Assembly (NCBI GenBank): GCA_045604945.1
Contig: JAZUPA010000207.1
Location: 1 to 27,827 of the forward strand
From: JAISGQ01 sp045604945
Lineage (GTDB): Bacteria > Bacillota > Clostridia > Oscillospirales > Acutalibacteraceae
Reading direction: 5' to 3'
Length of the DNA: 27,827 bases
The first letter of the stretch is position 1. The number at the start of each line of letters is the position of its first letter. Below the pieces are notes generated by a model that was not told the origin of the DNA, ran no database searches, and was given only the letters and a program-made list of their open reading frames with translations. Of the stretch, positions 16,869-24,220 are shown one piece after another. The translations under genes and the position numbers were made by a program.

Positions 16869-17690
16869 TTATCGGTCAGTAATTTTTCCTGCTATGCTGC
16901 AGCCTATCCATGCAATCAGGTTCACCGCGACAACGCTTGCCCCTGAGGGCAGGTCGAAGGCTGCTGAGCAGACCATTCCGAGGAGGAAGCAAGAAACGGA
17001 AATTATCACGGTGATTATGACCAGCGACTTAAAGCTCTTTGCTATTCTGCGTGCGGAAACTGTGGGGAATATTATAAGCGCGGAGATAAGAAGAGTTCCC
17101 ATGAGCTTCATGCAAAGTACTACTGTCAGTGCAGTAAGCAGAGACAGCAGAAGCTGATAGTTCTGAGTTTTTACGCCGCAGGCAGCTGCATAATTTTCAT
17201 CATATGTGATCATGAAAAGGCGGTTATAGAGAAATACAAAGGCACTGACAACAAGGGCGGTCAGACCGATGCTCATGATAAGGTCAGAGGTGTTGACAGC
17301 AGTTATGCTTCCGAACATATAGCTGTAAACATCGGTATTGAAGCCCGTTGACATGGAGGTGATTATTATTCCTGCCGCAAGAGAGCCTGTTGCAAGCATT
17401 CCGATAACGGTATCACCCTGGGCGCCCTTTCGCTGGCTTATGTACATTATTCCGAATGCCGATGCAATAACGATAGGCACAGACAAGCCCAGCGGCGGAA
17501 GCCCGAGGGCAAGGGACAAGGCAACGGAAGCAAAGCTTACGTCCGAGAGTCCGTGACCTATAAGAGCGTATCTTTTCTGCACAAGGATAACTCCCAGCAG
17601 TGCCGCGCAGAGGCTCAGCAGAGCTCCGCACACAAGGGCTCTCTGCACTGAGGCAAGGGAAAAGATTCCTATAAGCATTTCAAAACTCAT
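16869..17690 (-). CDS. znuB: Zinc ABC transporter permease (ZnuB-like)
   Basis: Membrane component of an ABC-3 family metal importer (ZnuB/AdcB type), forming the channel for Zn2+, 273 residues with about eight to nine membrane segments. Family hallmarks are ALLGVILVQKRYALIGHGLSDVSFASVAL, GTLLISALIIFPTVSARRIA (the coupling region) and a terminal LIAWIGCSIAGK. ATG 17690 is taken as the start: GGGAGGG lies just upstream, and the 4-bp ATGA overlap with the stop of the ATPase gene indicates coupled translation. The substrate assignment to zinc rests on the Zur box and the His-rich binding protein in the same operon; manganese transporters share this family. Confidence 0.9.
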   Translation of the reverse strand: MSFEMLIGIFSLASVQRALVCGALLSLCAALLGVILVQKRYALIGHGLSDVSFASVALSLALGLPPLGLSVPIVIASAFGIMYISQRKGAQGDTVIGMLATGSLAAGIIITSMSTGFNTDVYSYMFGSITAVNTSDLIMSIGLTALVVSAFVFLYNRLFMITYDENYAAACGVKTQNYQLLLSLLTALTVVLCMKLMGTLLISALIIFPTVSARRIAKSFKSLVIITVIISVSCFLLGMVCSAAFDLPSGASVVAVNLIAWIGCSIAGKITDR

Positions 17691-18430
17691 TTCTTTCCCT
17701 CCCTGACGCAATCGCACACACCGCACTCATCACAGTTAGCCGTGTGAAGAGTACAGCCCGGATCATACTTCTGCAGCCATTCATTCTTGCTGCCGTCAAA
17801 CTCAACTGTGTGGTTGATTACAACTACTCTGTTTGCGCACTTTGCAACCTCGTTCAGGTCATGGCTGTTCATCATTATTGTTATACCCTGCTTTTCGCGT
17901 AGCTCTTCCAGCAGCTCATAGAAATGGGCTGTTATTGTGGGGTCAAGACCTGAGCAGGGCTCGTCAAGAAGCAGCAAACGGGGCTTTCTGCAAAGGGCTC
18001 TGGCAAGATACACTCTCTGCTGCTGTCCCCCCGAAAGCCTGCCGATGCGCCTGTGCTGAATATCTCCAATGGAAAGAAGCTCAATGGCTTCATCAATTGC
18101 GTCCTTATCTTCCTGCTTGTATCTGAAAAAGGCGTTGCCGGTGTACTGTCTGCCTGTGCTGACCACCTCGCGCACTGTTGCAGGGAAGTCGCGCTCAGCA
18201 AGGCTTGTCTGAGGAAGGTAGGCGATCTCTCTGTCATCAATGTGACGGGTGATAGTTCCCTCGGAGGGCTTGTGCAGACCAAGTATGCCCTTCATGAGTG
18301 TGGACTTTCCCGAGCCGTTGCTGCCCACAACACAGATATATTCATTATCGTTCACTGTGAGATTTGCATTCTCAACGGCTGTCAGTCCGCCGTATTCAAG
18401 CTTTACATTCTCTATTGTAATCAGCTTCAA
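17687..18430 (-). CDS. znuC: Zinc ABC transporter ATPase (ZnuC-like) with a Cys/His-rich tail
   Basis: Cytoplasmic ATPase of the metal importer, 247 residues. Walker A is GSNGSGKST (about 36-44), the signature motif LSGGQQQR (about 131-138) and Walker B LLLLDEP, followed by the H-loop NSHD. TTG 18430 is preferred to TTG 18436 because AGGGG is 8 bases away. The TTG overlaps the upstream TGA as TTGA, mirroring the ATGA junction at its other end. The last 22 or so residues (CTLHTANCDECGVCDC) add five Cys and one His beyond the ATPase fold. ZnuC proteins often have histidine-rich tails; a cysteine-rich one may be a zinc-sensing or inhibitory site (inference). Confidence 0.92.
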   Translation of the reverse strand: MKLITIENVKLEYGGLTAVENANLTVNDNEYICVVGSNGSGKSTLMKGILGLHKPSEGTITRHIDDREIAYLPQTSLAERDFPATVREVVSTGRQYTGNAFFRYKQEDKDAIDEAIELLSIGDIQHRRIGRLSGGQQQRVYLARALCRKPRLLLLDEPCSGLDPTITAHFYELLEELREKQGITIMMNSHDLNEVAKCANRVVVINHTVEFDGSKNEWLQKYDPGCTLHTANCDECGVCDCVREGKK

Positions 18431-19344
18431 GCGCAAAGCCCCTCTCTGAGATTTTCAAGATTTCTTTCCATTATGTCCTCAAAGGTTATGCCCTCTCTGA
18501 GTTCCTCTGCGGTGACATTGTGGGCAGTGGAAAATTCACGCAGCTCAATTCCTGTTTCGTCGGCAATTGAACGGGCAACCTTTGGGTCTGTAAGCTCCTC
18601 GTGGTAGATCACCTTTACGTCATTTGCCCTGATATAGTCAACTACCGCCGCGATATCGGAAAGGCTTGGGTCGGCGGCTGTGTCGCAGGATTTGTAGGCA
18701 CTGATGTAATCAAGTCCGTACCGCTCGATAAAATAGATGTGAGAAAATCTGCCGCCGAAAACTATGGTGTTACTGTCGGCATTTTCAAAAAGCTCTTTGA
18801 AATCTCCGTCAATCTTCATAAGCTCAGCTTTCAGTGCGGCTGTATTTGCTCTGTAGGCTTCTGCATTTTCGGGGTCAATTTCGCAGAGCCCTTCGCAGAT
18901 ATTATCCGCCATAACGCAGGCGCGCTCCATGTCAAGCCATATATGAGGGTCCGCTCCGTGGGCGTGCTCCTCATGGTCATCATGCTCCTCTTCGTGAAGC
19001 GAAACTCCCTCCGAGCAGTTTACGGTTTTGGGGGCATCGCTGCCGAGAGAAGAGAGCAGATTGCCTGCCCAGGGCTCCATCTCATCGCCCGTATAAAGGA
19101 AAAGGGCGGCATTTGATATTGTATATGTATCTGCCGTCGAGGGGTCATAGGTATGGCTTTCGGTGCCGGGAGTCAGAAGAAGCTCCACCTCAAAATTATC
19201 TCCCGCTATGGTCTTTGCAAAGCTGTACTGCGGAAACAGGGTTGCTATTATTTTCTTTTCTCCGCTGCCCTCTGCGCAGCCTGCAAAGCACAGGCAAGCA
19301 CACAGAATCGACGCAGAAAGTATTACTGATAGTATTCTTTTCAT
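18427..19344 (-). CDS. znuA: Zinc-binding lipoprotein of the ABC importer (ZnuA/AdcA-like)
   Basis: Solute-binding lipoprotein of cluster 9 (ZnuA/TroA type), 305 residues. The lipobox FAGC places the lipidated Cys at 23. Expected metal ligands are His64 (GTESHTYDPS), the His of ADPHIWLD (134), the His of GGRFSHIYF and an acidic residue near HEELTDP. A flexible His/acid-rich loop at 117-129 (HEEEHDDHEEHAH) is characteristic of zinc rather than manganese binding proteins. GGAG lies 6 bases before ATG 19344, and part of it overlaps the zur stop codon (TAGGAG). The gene follows zur by 9 bp and overlaps the ATPase gene by 4 bp. Confidence 0.93.
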   Translation of the reverse strand: MKRILSVILSASILCACLCFAGCAEGSGEKKIIATLFPQYSFAKTIAGDNFEVELLLTPGTESHTYDPSTADTYTISNAALFLYTGDEMEPWAGNLLSSLGSDAPKTVNCSEGVSLHEEEHDDHEEHAHGADPHIWLDMERACVMADNICEGLCEIDPENAEAYRANTAALKAELMKIDGDFKELFENADSNTIVFGGRFSHIYFIERYGLDYISAYKSCDTAADPSLSDIAAVVDYIRANDVKVIYHEELTDPKVARSIADETGIELREFSTAHNVTAEELREGITFEDIMERNLENLREGLCA

Positions 19345-19353
19345 GTTATACTC

Positions 19354-19761
19354 CTATTTGTTTTGGCATTTTGCGCATTTTCCGTAGAAAACAGTGTCCC
19401 CTTCGTCTATCTCAAAGCCGTCGGACTTCTTGAGACTGTCGCTGAGGGCGTCCAGCAGCTTGCTTTCCAGATGGGTCACTTCACCGCAGGAATTGCATTT
19501 CAGGTGATAGTGGGAATGGCACTTTGAATGTTCGCTGACATACTGCCAGCAGAAGCCTGCACCATCGGGCAGTGCATATTTCTTTGCACTTCCCTCTTCG
19601 TGAAGCTGATTGAGATATCTGTACACAGTTGCTCTGCCGATATTGGGTGCGTTTTCGCGCACAATATCGGTCAGCTCATCGGCTGTAACATGCCTGTCTC
19701 CTAATTTTTTAAGGCAATCGAGAATAATCTGCCGCTGTTTTGTGTTTCGCTGCATCGGCAT
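19354..19761 (-). CDS. zur: Fur-family zinc uptake regulator (Zur-like)
   Basis: A 135-residue Fur-superfamily repressor. The N-terminal winged helix includes TADELTDIVRENAPNIGRATVYRYL, with the recognition helix at about 41-52. The dimerisation domain keeps the regulatory metal ligands (HSKCHSHYHLKC) and both structural-zinc CxxC pairs (Cys89-Cys92 and Cys129-Cys132). Zur is preferred to Fur or PerR because the gene heads a zinc importer operon. ATG 19761 has AGAGGTG about 6 bases upstream. The gene ends in TAG, showing that amber is a normal stop in this genome. The palindrome at 19777-19797 implies self-repression of the whole operon when zinc is sufficient. Confidence 0.92.
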   Translation of the reverse strand: MPMQRNTKQRQIILDCLKKLGDRHVTADELTDIVRENAPNIGRATVYRYLNQLHEEGSAKKYALPDGAGFCWQYVSEHSKCHSHYHLKCNSCGEVTHLESKLLDALSDSLKKSDGFEIDEGDTVFYGKCAKCQNK

Positions 19762-19776
19762 ATAATCACCTCTTAT

Positions 19777-19797
19777 TGATATTGATTATCAATATCA
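19777..19797. promoter_or_regulatory. Perfect Fur/Zur-type operator palindrome
   Basis: Half-sites TGATATTGAT and ATCAATATCA surround a single central T, a perfect 21-bp palindrome. It conforms to the 7-1-7 Fur-family box. It starts at the -10 box and covers the predicted transcription start, so a bound repressor would block RNA polymerase. Confidence 0.92.
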
Positions 19798-19824
19798 TTA
19801 TAATCACGATGCGGTGAATGTCAA
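19797..19824 (-). promoter_or_regulatory. Promoter of the zinc operon
   Basis: On the minus strand, TTGACA (19819-19824) and TATAAT (19797-19802), both perfect, are 16 bp apart. The -10 box shares one base with the operator, so strong basal transcription under repressor control is expected. Confidence 0.9.
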
Positions 19825-19826
19825 TA

Positions 19827-19853
19827 GGGAGGCAAGGTAAAACCTTGCCTCCC
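19827..19853. terminator. Hairpin between the anti-sigma gene and the zinc operon
   Basis: An 11-bp perfect stem (GGGAGGCAAGG and complement) has a 5-nt loop. It lies 9 bp beyond the anti-sigma stop and 2 bp upstream of the zinc operon -35 box. The minus strand lacks a good U-tract, so termination efficiency is uncertain. Confidence 0.65.
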
Positions 19854-19862
19854 TGAGTTTTA

Positions 19863-20741
19863 TCAGTTTTCTTTTTTCCGTATCAGCGACCTTACAAGCA
19901 GCAGAGCACTGAATATGAGCATTGACGCGAGAATGGTCAAGGCAAAATCTCTCTGAGGTGAGTAGCTGATTCCCCCTGCACCCACCAGAAAATGTCCTGT
20001 TATATAGGAAACGGGAAGCAATATGAGCTTTTCAAGCAGCTGTTTCGCGCCCTCTTTCTTTCTCAGCACAATACGGAGTATCAGCAGCACAGTCAGCATA
20101 ACCGCCGCTATGAACAAATAGGAATTCAGCACCAGTCTAGGCAGGGTTATGACCCCTCCTGTGCTATAGGGTGCATCTGAGTAAAGCACCACATCATCCT
20201 GACCGTTATTCTGAACATATCTTATTACAGTGTCTTTCCCTTCTTTCGGCTCAATGGTCACTGACCTGATTCCCCATGAAGGAATACTGCTCTCAAGTAT
20301 TGATGTCCATGATTCGATGCTGTATTCTTCTGCACCTTCAAATTCTGTCATACTGCACCGATAGTCTGTTGCCTTCCCGGGAAGTGTTACTGTTACCGTG
20401 CCGTTGGGATTTTCTGTTACAAATATCGTTTCTTCGGAATAAGGCAGGTATTCGGGGGCGCTTATATACGCAAATACCGCCACCGCCGCCATCAGCACAA
20501 AAATCGCTGTCAGCGCTATCGCCCTGATTTTATTTGCAGTAAGGGCTTTTCTGATCTTTTTTATCGGTTCAATATTGGTCTCTGCAGTAATTGCGCTTGG
20601 TTTTTTTATTTCTTCAAGCTCATTTCTGCAGTCTTCGCACCCTTCCAGATGTTCCCTCACAAATTCGCCTGTGTCCTGACTTGTCAGCTCCTCTGCGTAA
20701 AGCGGCAGAAGGTCTTTTACTATACTGCACTGATTCTTCAT
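19863..20741 (-). CDS. Anti-sigma factor with zinc-finger N-terminus and membrane segments
   Basis: A 292-residue predicted anti-sigma factor for the adjacent ECF sigma factor. The N-terminal cytosolic part has a zf-HC2-type motif (His31, Cys35 and Cys38 in HLEGCEDC), as in RsiW-type zinc-binding anti-sigma factors. One membrane segment follows at about 72-93 (AIALTAIFVLMAAVAVFAYI), then an extracytoplasmic region of about 110 residues. Three more hydrophobic segments lie near 205-290. ATG 20741 is chosen because GGAGG lies upstream and ATGA overlaps the sigma gene's stop; the frame is open further, but only inside the sigma gene. The usual single-pass layout is replaced by a probable four-pass one, so the signal it senses may lie in the membrane. 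Confidence 0.82.
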   Translation of the reverse strand: MKNQCSIVKDLLPLYAEELTSQDTGEFVREHLEGCEDCRNELEEIKKPSAITAETNIEPIKKIRKALTANKIRAIALTAIFVLMAAVAVFAYISAPEYLPYSEETIFVTENPNGTVTVTLPGKATDYRCSMTEFEGAEEYSIESWTSILESSIPSWGIRSVTIEPKEGKDTVIRYVQNNGQDDVVLYSDAPYSTGGVITLPRLVLNSYLFIAAVMLTVLLILRIVLRKKEGAKQLLEKLILLPVSYITGHFLVGAGGISYSPQRDFALTILASMLIFSALLLVRSLIRKKEN

Positions 20742-21232
20742 TTTGGATCCTCCATTCTTCTGCTTATCATGGTTTTTGCCCGATGGTATGTGACACACGC
20801 CCAGTTTTCTGTTTTGCCGAAAAGCTCGCCTATCTGCCGAAAGCTCAGCTCTCCGTACACTCTCCACATAAAGACTTCCTTATATGGCTCATTGAGCTCA
20901 TGGAGAAGCTCCCGTATATGCTCAGCGTCATCCCTGTCCTGCACCTTTTCTTCTGCCGGTTTCTCGGTATCCGCAAGCCCTGATACGATTTCCTCGTCAA
21001 GGGTGGTGTTTCTGTTTTCTTTCTTAATATAAGAATAGTATGAATTTTTGGCTATCTGGCAAAGCCACACCCTTATATCGCAGTCGCCGCGAAATTTCGA
21101 AAGCCCCTTCATCGCCTTGAAAAATGTATCGCAGGTTATTTCCTCCGCCGCACTTTCATTGCCTGACAGGCTCAGAACATATCGGTACACATCGCTGAAA
21201 TAGGCTTTGTATATCTGCTCAAGCTGTATCAC
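20738..21232 (-). CDS. ECF-type RNA polymerase sigma factor
   Basis: A 164-residue sigma-70 family extracytoplasmic-function factor that directs RNA polymerase to stress or envelope promoters. Region 2 lies at about 5-70 (YFSDVYRYVLSLSGNESAAEEITCDTF is typical) and region 4 at about 100-155 (PYKEVFMWRVYGELSFRQIGELFGKTENWACVTYHRAK). GTG 21232 is preferred to GTG 21250: AAGGCGG is 7 bases before it, and the ECF-like promoter at 21255-21282 would start transcription near 21248. The anti-sigma gene overlaps its end by 4 bp. The pair is likely autoregulated. Confidence 0.9.
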   Translation of the reverse strand: MIQLEQIYKAYFSDVYRYVLSLSGNESAAEEITCDTFFKAMKGLSKFRGDCDIRVWLCQIAKNSYYSYIKKENRNTTLDEEIVSGLADTEKPAEEKVQDRDDAEHIRELLHELNEPYKEVFMWRVYGELSFRQIGELFGKTENWACVTYHRAKTMISRRMEDPK

Positions 21233-21254
21233 TTTTTCACCGCCTTTCACCTAT

Positions 21255-21282
21255 AAGACATTCAAAATGGAAAAACATTACA
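21255..21282 (-). promoter_or_regulatory. Candidate ECF-dependent autoregulatory promoter
   Basis: On the minus strand, TGTAAT (21277-21282) is followed after exactly 16 bp by TGTCTT (21255-21260). ECF promoters of Firmicutes commonly have a TGTAAC/TGAAAC -35 element and a CGTC-like -10 at 16 bp. Resemblance is partial; recognition by this sigma factor is inferred. Confidence 0.4.
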
Positions 21283-21301
21283 GACTTTTTTATAAAAATC
21301 T

Positions 21302-21325
21302 GCGGCACAGCAAAAACTGTGCCGC
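21302..21325 (-). terminator. Terminator of the two-component operon
   Basis: A perfect 9-bp GC-rich stem (GCGGCACAG and complement) has a 6-nt loop, followed on the minus strand by AGATTTTTATA. It lies 8 bp beyond the histidine kinase stop and upstream of the sigma factor gene. Confidence 0.85.
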
Positions 21326-21332
21326 TTGCTAT

Positions 21333-22637
21333 TTATTCCTCAGGCTGTTTTATGGGCAGAGTGAAGGACACGGTAAGTCCTCCCTCTTTGTTGTTTTCCG
21401 CTTTTATCGTGCCTCCGTGGCACTCGATTACTTCCTTGCAGATTGCAAGACCCAGTCCTGCAACGCTTCTGCCCTCATCGGTGGTGAACAGCGGTTCAAA
21501 TATTGTCTCGAGCATGCTCTCCTCAACTCCGCTGCCTGTATCCGAAACGCTTATCCGCACAAACTCATAGGTGCCATCGTCCACTTCCTCGCAGACAACG
21601 CCGATTTTCCTGTTGTCGCCTCTCATATGCTTGAGGGCGTTTCCTATAAGATTGCCGAAAACTCTGCGTATCTGATTTTCGTCAAGCTGAAGCATTACAA
21701 CATTTTCGCAGGCGCATCGGGCGGTGAAATCCACCCCCGCTGCGGTCAGCTCATCTGTATATTCCTCGCGCAGTCTGCCGATAAGCTCCTCTGCGTATAT
21801 ATCCGAGGGGTTATAGTGCAGGCGCTGATTACTGCTGATATAATCGTCAAACTCATTTACAAGGTCACGGATTGCGACCGCTTTCTTATAAATGGTATCA
21901 AGATAGCGCGCTGTGCGCTCCTCGGACAGGTTTCCGTTTTTCATTCGCTCCGCATAGCCCATTACACTGGTCAGCGGTGTTTTTATATCGTGGGATATAC
22001 TGGCTATGATTCTTGTCTGCTTCTCTTTTTCGTCATCTATCATATCCGAAAGACCTACAAAAGAATTCTGAAGTCTGCCTATCTCGTCTTCTCTGTCGGT
22101 TATTTCCGCTCGGGATCCTGATTTATAATTGCGCATATTCTTTTCAAGCGATTCAATGGGCTTGATATACTTGATATATATAAGTCCCGATGTGGCAAAA
22201 AGAATGGCTGTCATGATACATATCTCAGCCCATATAAGAGTCTTTGCATCATCGTTTTCTGCCAGTACCGAGGTAACTATGCGGCTTGAACGCAGTATAT
22301 ACGCATTTCCGTCAAGCTCCACCGCCACCGCCGAACGTATCCAGATATTGGTCTCCTCACTGTGGAGCGCTGAATACAGCACGTTTCCCGAGGTGTCCTC
22401 AAAGGTCAGATTGAGATCAAGATCATATGCTTTTTCCTCAATATACACCTTTATATCAGTCTCAGAGGTTATGTTTTCCGCTATTTCACGGGTCTCTGTA
22501 TCCAGCTCGTTCTGAGATACGGTATAGTCATCGGCAACAGGTCCCGACAGGAACATATTGTACCACGCACTGAGGGTCAGTGCGTTTATAACCACCATCA
22601 CCATGGCGATTATCAGCAACTTGTATTTAAGGCTCAT
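21333..22637 (-). CDS. Sensor histidine kinase
   Basis: A 434-residue membrane histidine kinase. Two membrane segments (about 8-28 and 137-156) bracket an extracytoplasmic sensor of roughly 105 residues. A HAMP linker (about 158-210) precedes the HisKA dimerisation helix with the phosphoacceptor His216 in SISHDIKTPLTS. The ATP-binding domain has the N box (IRRVFGNLIGNALKHM), G1 (DTGSGV), F box (IFEPLF) and G2 (AGLGLAICKEV). All catalytic elements are present. AAGGAG is 8 bases before ATG 22637, and the gene begins 22 bp after the response regulator ends, so it is its cognate partner. The stimulus is unknown. Confidence 0.95.
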   Translation of the reverse strand: MSLKYKLLIIAMVMVVINALTLSAWYNMFLSGPVADDYTVSQNELDTETREIAENITSETDIKVYIEEKAYDLDLNLTFEDTSGNVLYSALHSEETNIWIRSAVAVELDGNAYILRSSRIVTSVLAENDDAKTLIWAEICIMTAILFATSGLIYIKYIKPIESLEKNMRNYKSGSRAEITDREDEIGRLQNSFVGLSDMIDDEKEKQTRIIASISHDIKTPLTSVMGYAERMKNGNLSEERTARYLDTIYKKAVAIRDLVNEFDDYISSNQRLHYNPSDIYAEELIGRLREEYTDELTAAGVDFTARCACENVVMLQLDENQIRRVFGNLIGNALKHMRGDNRKIGVVCEEVDDGTYEFVRISVSDTGSGVEESMLETIFEPLFTTDEGRSVAGLGLAICKEVIECHGGTIKAENNKEGGLTVSFTLPIKQPEE

Positions 22638-22659
22638 CTGCGCAGCTCCTTAACTGCCG

Positions 22660-23340
22660 TCAGTGGGCGAATTTGTAGCCGACGCCCCAGACTGTCTTTA
22701 TATATTCGTTATTGGGGTCAAGCTTTCCTCTTAGGTTCTTTATATTGACCGCAACAGTGCCTATATCACCGTAATTTATGCCCCATACGGCGTTGAATAT
22801 CTGCTCCCTTGTCAGCACTCGCTCGCTGTTGGTCATAAGATACTCAAGAAGCTGGAATTCTCTTGTGGAAAGCGGCACCAGCTCGCCTTTTCTGCGCACT
22901 TCATAGCTTGAGGGGTTAAGCTCAATATCACCGATTTTTATTACGCTGCTCTTCTTCTTTTCGTCAGACCTTGAATCACGGCGGATATGTGCGCGCACCC
23001 TCGCTACCAGCTCTTCAACCACAAAGGGCTTGTAGATATAATCATCGCCGCCCATTTCCAGTCCCACCAGAGTATCAACGGTGCGGTTCTTGGCTGTTAC
23101 GAAGATTATAGGGCAGTTGACGGTATCACGGATTTTCACGCACAGCTCCAGCCCATCCATCTTGGGCATCATTATATCAAGAATAATCAGAGAAAAGTCC
23201 TTTTCGCGGAGAATCAGGTTATAGGCTGCTTCTCCGTCATTGAGCATGGTGACCGAGAAGCCCTCATCCTCAAGAGCATCAGCAACAAGCTGAGCTATAG
23301 CTATATCATCATCTACGACCAGTATTTTCTGGTTATCCAT
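22660..23340 (-). CDS. OmpR/PhoB-type response regulator
   Basis: A 226-residue two-domain response regulator. The receiver domain has the acidic cluster DDD (10-12), phosphoacceptor Asp55 (IILDIMMPKMDG), the Thr of FVTAK and the Lys of YKPF. The C-terminal winged-helix domain (about 130-226) includes LSTREFQLLEYLMTNSERVLTREQI and ends with the wing IKTVWGVGYKF. ATG 23340 is taken as the start because AGGGG is 9 bases upstream; the longer frame to 23385 has no well-spaced site. It is the first gene of a two-gene operon with the histidine kinase. The promoter should lie in 23345-23400, where TATAAT and TACAAT sequences exist but no clear -35. Confidence 0.95.
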   Translation of the reverse strand: MDNQKILVVDDDIAIAQLVADALEDEGFSVTMLNDGEAAYNLILREKDFSLIILDIMMPKMDGLELCVKIRDTVNCPIIFVTAKNRTVDTLVGLEMGGDDYIYKPFVVEELVARVRAHIRRDSRSDEKKKSSVIKIGDIELNPSSYEVRRKGELVPLSTREFQLLEYLMTNSERVLTREQIFNAVWGINYGDIGTVAVNIKNLRGKLDPNNEYIKTVWGVGYKFAH

Positions 23341-23490
23341 AGAATTCATCCCCTGTCGATAATTCTGTGTAAACCATTGTATCATATTATATCTGCCAGA
23401 AAAAGGGGAAATTAATTAAAAATCACATCAGCATTTTTAATCAGGTTATTTGTCGATAAATAATAAATTCGTATTGTTTAAGAATAAATA

Positions 23491-23519
23491 TTGACATTAC
23501 ATGAATTAATTGCTACAAT
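23491..23519 (+). promoter_or_regulatory. Promoter of the sugar transferase gene
   Basis: TTGACA (23491-23496) and TACAAT (23514-23519) are separated by the ideal 17 bp. Transcription should start near 23526, about 34 bases before ATG 23560. Confidence 0.8.
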
Positions 23520-23559
23520 ACCCGTTGTGATATTATGTCGGCAGAGGAGGTTTTAAGGT

Positions 23560-24165
23560 ATGAAGCACGGCGTTTACCGTTTTTTCAAGCGTTTGTTTGA
23601 TATTGTTCTTTCGTTTATTGCCCTTCTTATCTTATGGCCTGTTATGCTGATTCTCGCTATCTGGGTAAGGCTCGATTCAAAAGGTCCCGTCATTTTCAGA
23701 CAGAGCCGTGTGGGACTTCACGGAAAGCTTTTCCGCATCTACAAATTCCGCACAATGAGAACTGATGCGCCCAGCGAAATGGCAACCAGAGACCTTGAAA
23801 ACCCCTACAGTTATATCACTAAATCCGGTGATTTTCTCCGTAAGACAAGCCTTGATGAGCTGCCTCAGCTGGTCAACGTCCTCAGGGGCGATATGAGCCT
23901 TGTAGGTCCCCGTCCCCTTATTGAGAACGAGGGCGGAAACATCCACAAGCTTCGCATGGATTCCGGAGTTTATACTGTCCGTCCCGGTCTTACAGGCTGG
24001 GCTCAGGTCAACGGCAGAGACAATGTTCCCGATGAGGAAAAGGCTGCCTATGACAGGGAATATGTTGAAAAGCTGTCCTTCGTTTTTGATGTTAAGATTA
24101 TTTTCAAAACCATCGCTGTCGTTTTCAAGCGCGACGGATACAAGGAAGGCAAGCAGGAAGATTAA
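23560..24165 (+). CDS. Small bacterial sugar transferase (monotopic phosphoglycosyl transferase)
   Basis: A 201-residue phosphoglycosyl transferase of the PglC/WcaJ-core type. The family moves a sugar-1-phosphate from a UDP-sugar to undecaprenyl phosphate at the inner membrane leaflet, the first step of polysaccharide or glycan assembly. One N-terminal reentrant or membrane segment (about 13-36) is followed by FRQSRVGLHGKLFRIYKFRTM, the catalytic Asp99-Glu100 dyad in TSLDELPQ, DMSLVGPRPL and RPGLTGWAQVNGR. It has the minimal core length, without the extra membrane domain of WbaP-like enzymes. GAGGAGG is 9 bases before the ATG. No other glycan genes lie nearby, so the sugar cannot be guessed. 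Confidence 0.93.
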   Translation: MKHGVYRFFKRLFDIVLSFIALLILWPVMLILAIWVRLDSKGPVIFRQSRVGLHGKLFRIYKFRTMRTDAPSEMATRDLENPYSYITKSGDFLRKTSLDELPQLVNVLRGDMSLVGPRPLIENEGGNIHKLRMDSGVYTVRPGLTGWAQVNGRDNVPDEEKAAYDREYVEKLSFVFDVKIIFKTIAVVFKRDGYKEGKQED

Positions 24166-24172
24166 TAAATAA

Positions 24173-24206
24173 AAAGGGAATGGCAAGGCTGTCATTCCCT
24201 TTGTTT
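24173..24206 (+). terminator. Hairpin between sugar transferase and CYTH-Maf genes
   Basis: A 10-bp stem (AAAGGGAATG and complement) with a 10-nt loop is followed by GTTTAT. It lies only a few bases before the next gene's AGGAG site, and no separate promoter is visible downstream. It may be a leaky terminator or an attenuator. Confidence 0.65.
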
Positions 24207-24220
24207 ATAGGAGAATATAT

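Noticed and set aside
21207..22121. 304-codon plus-strand open frame
   Set aside because: It lies opposite the histidine kinase, whose motifs are complete, and its translation has no domain. It is an antisense shadow.
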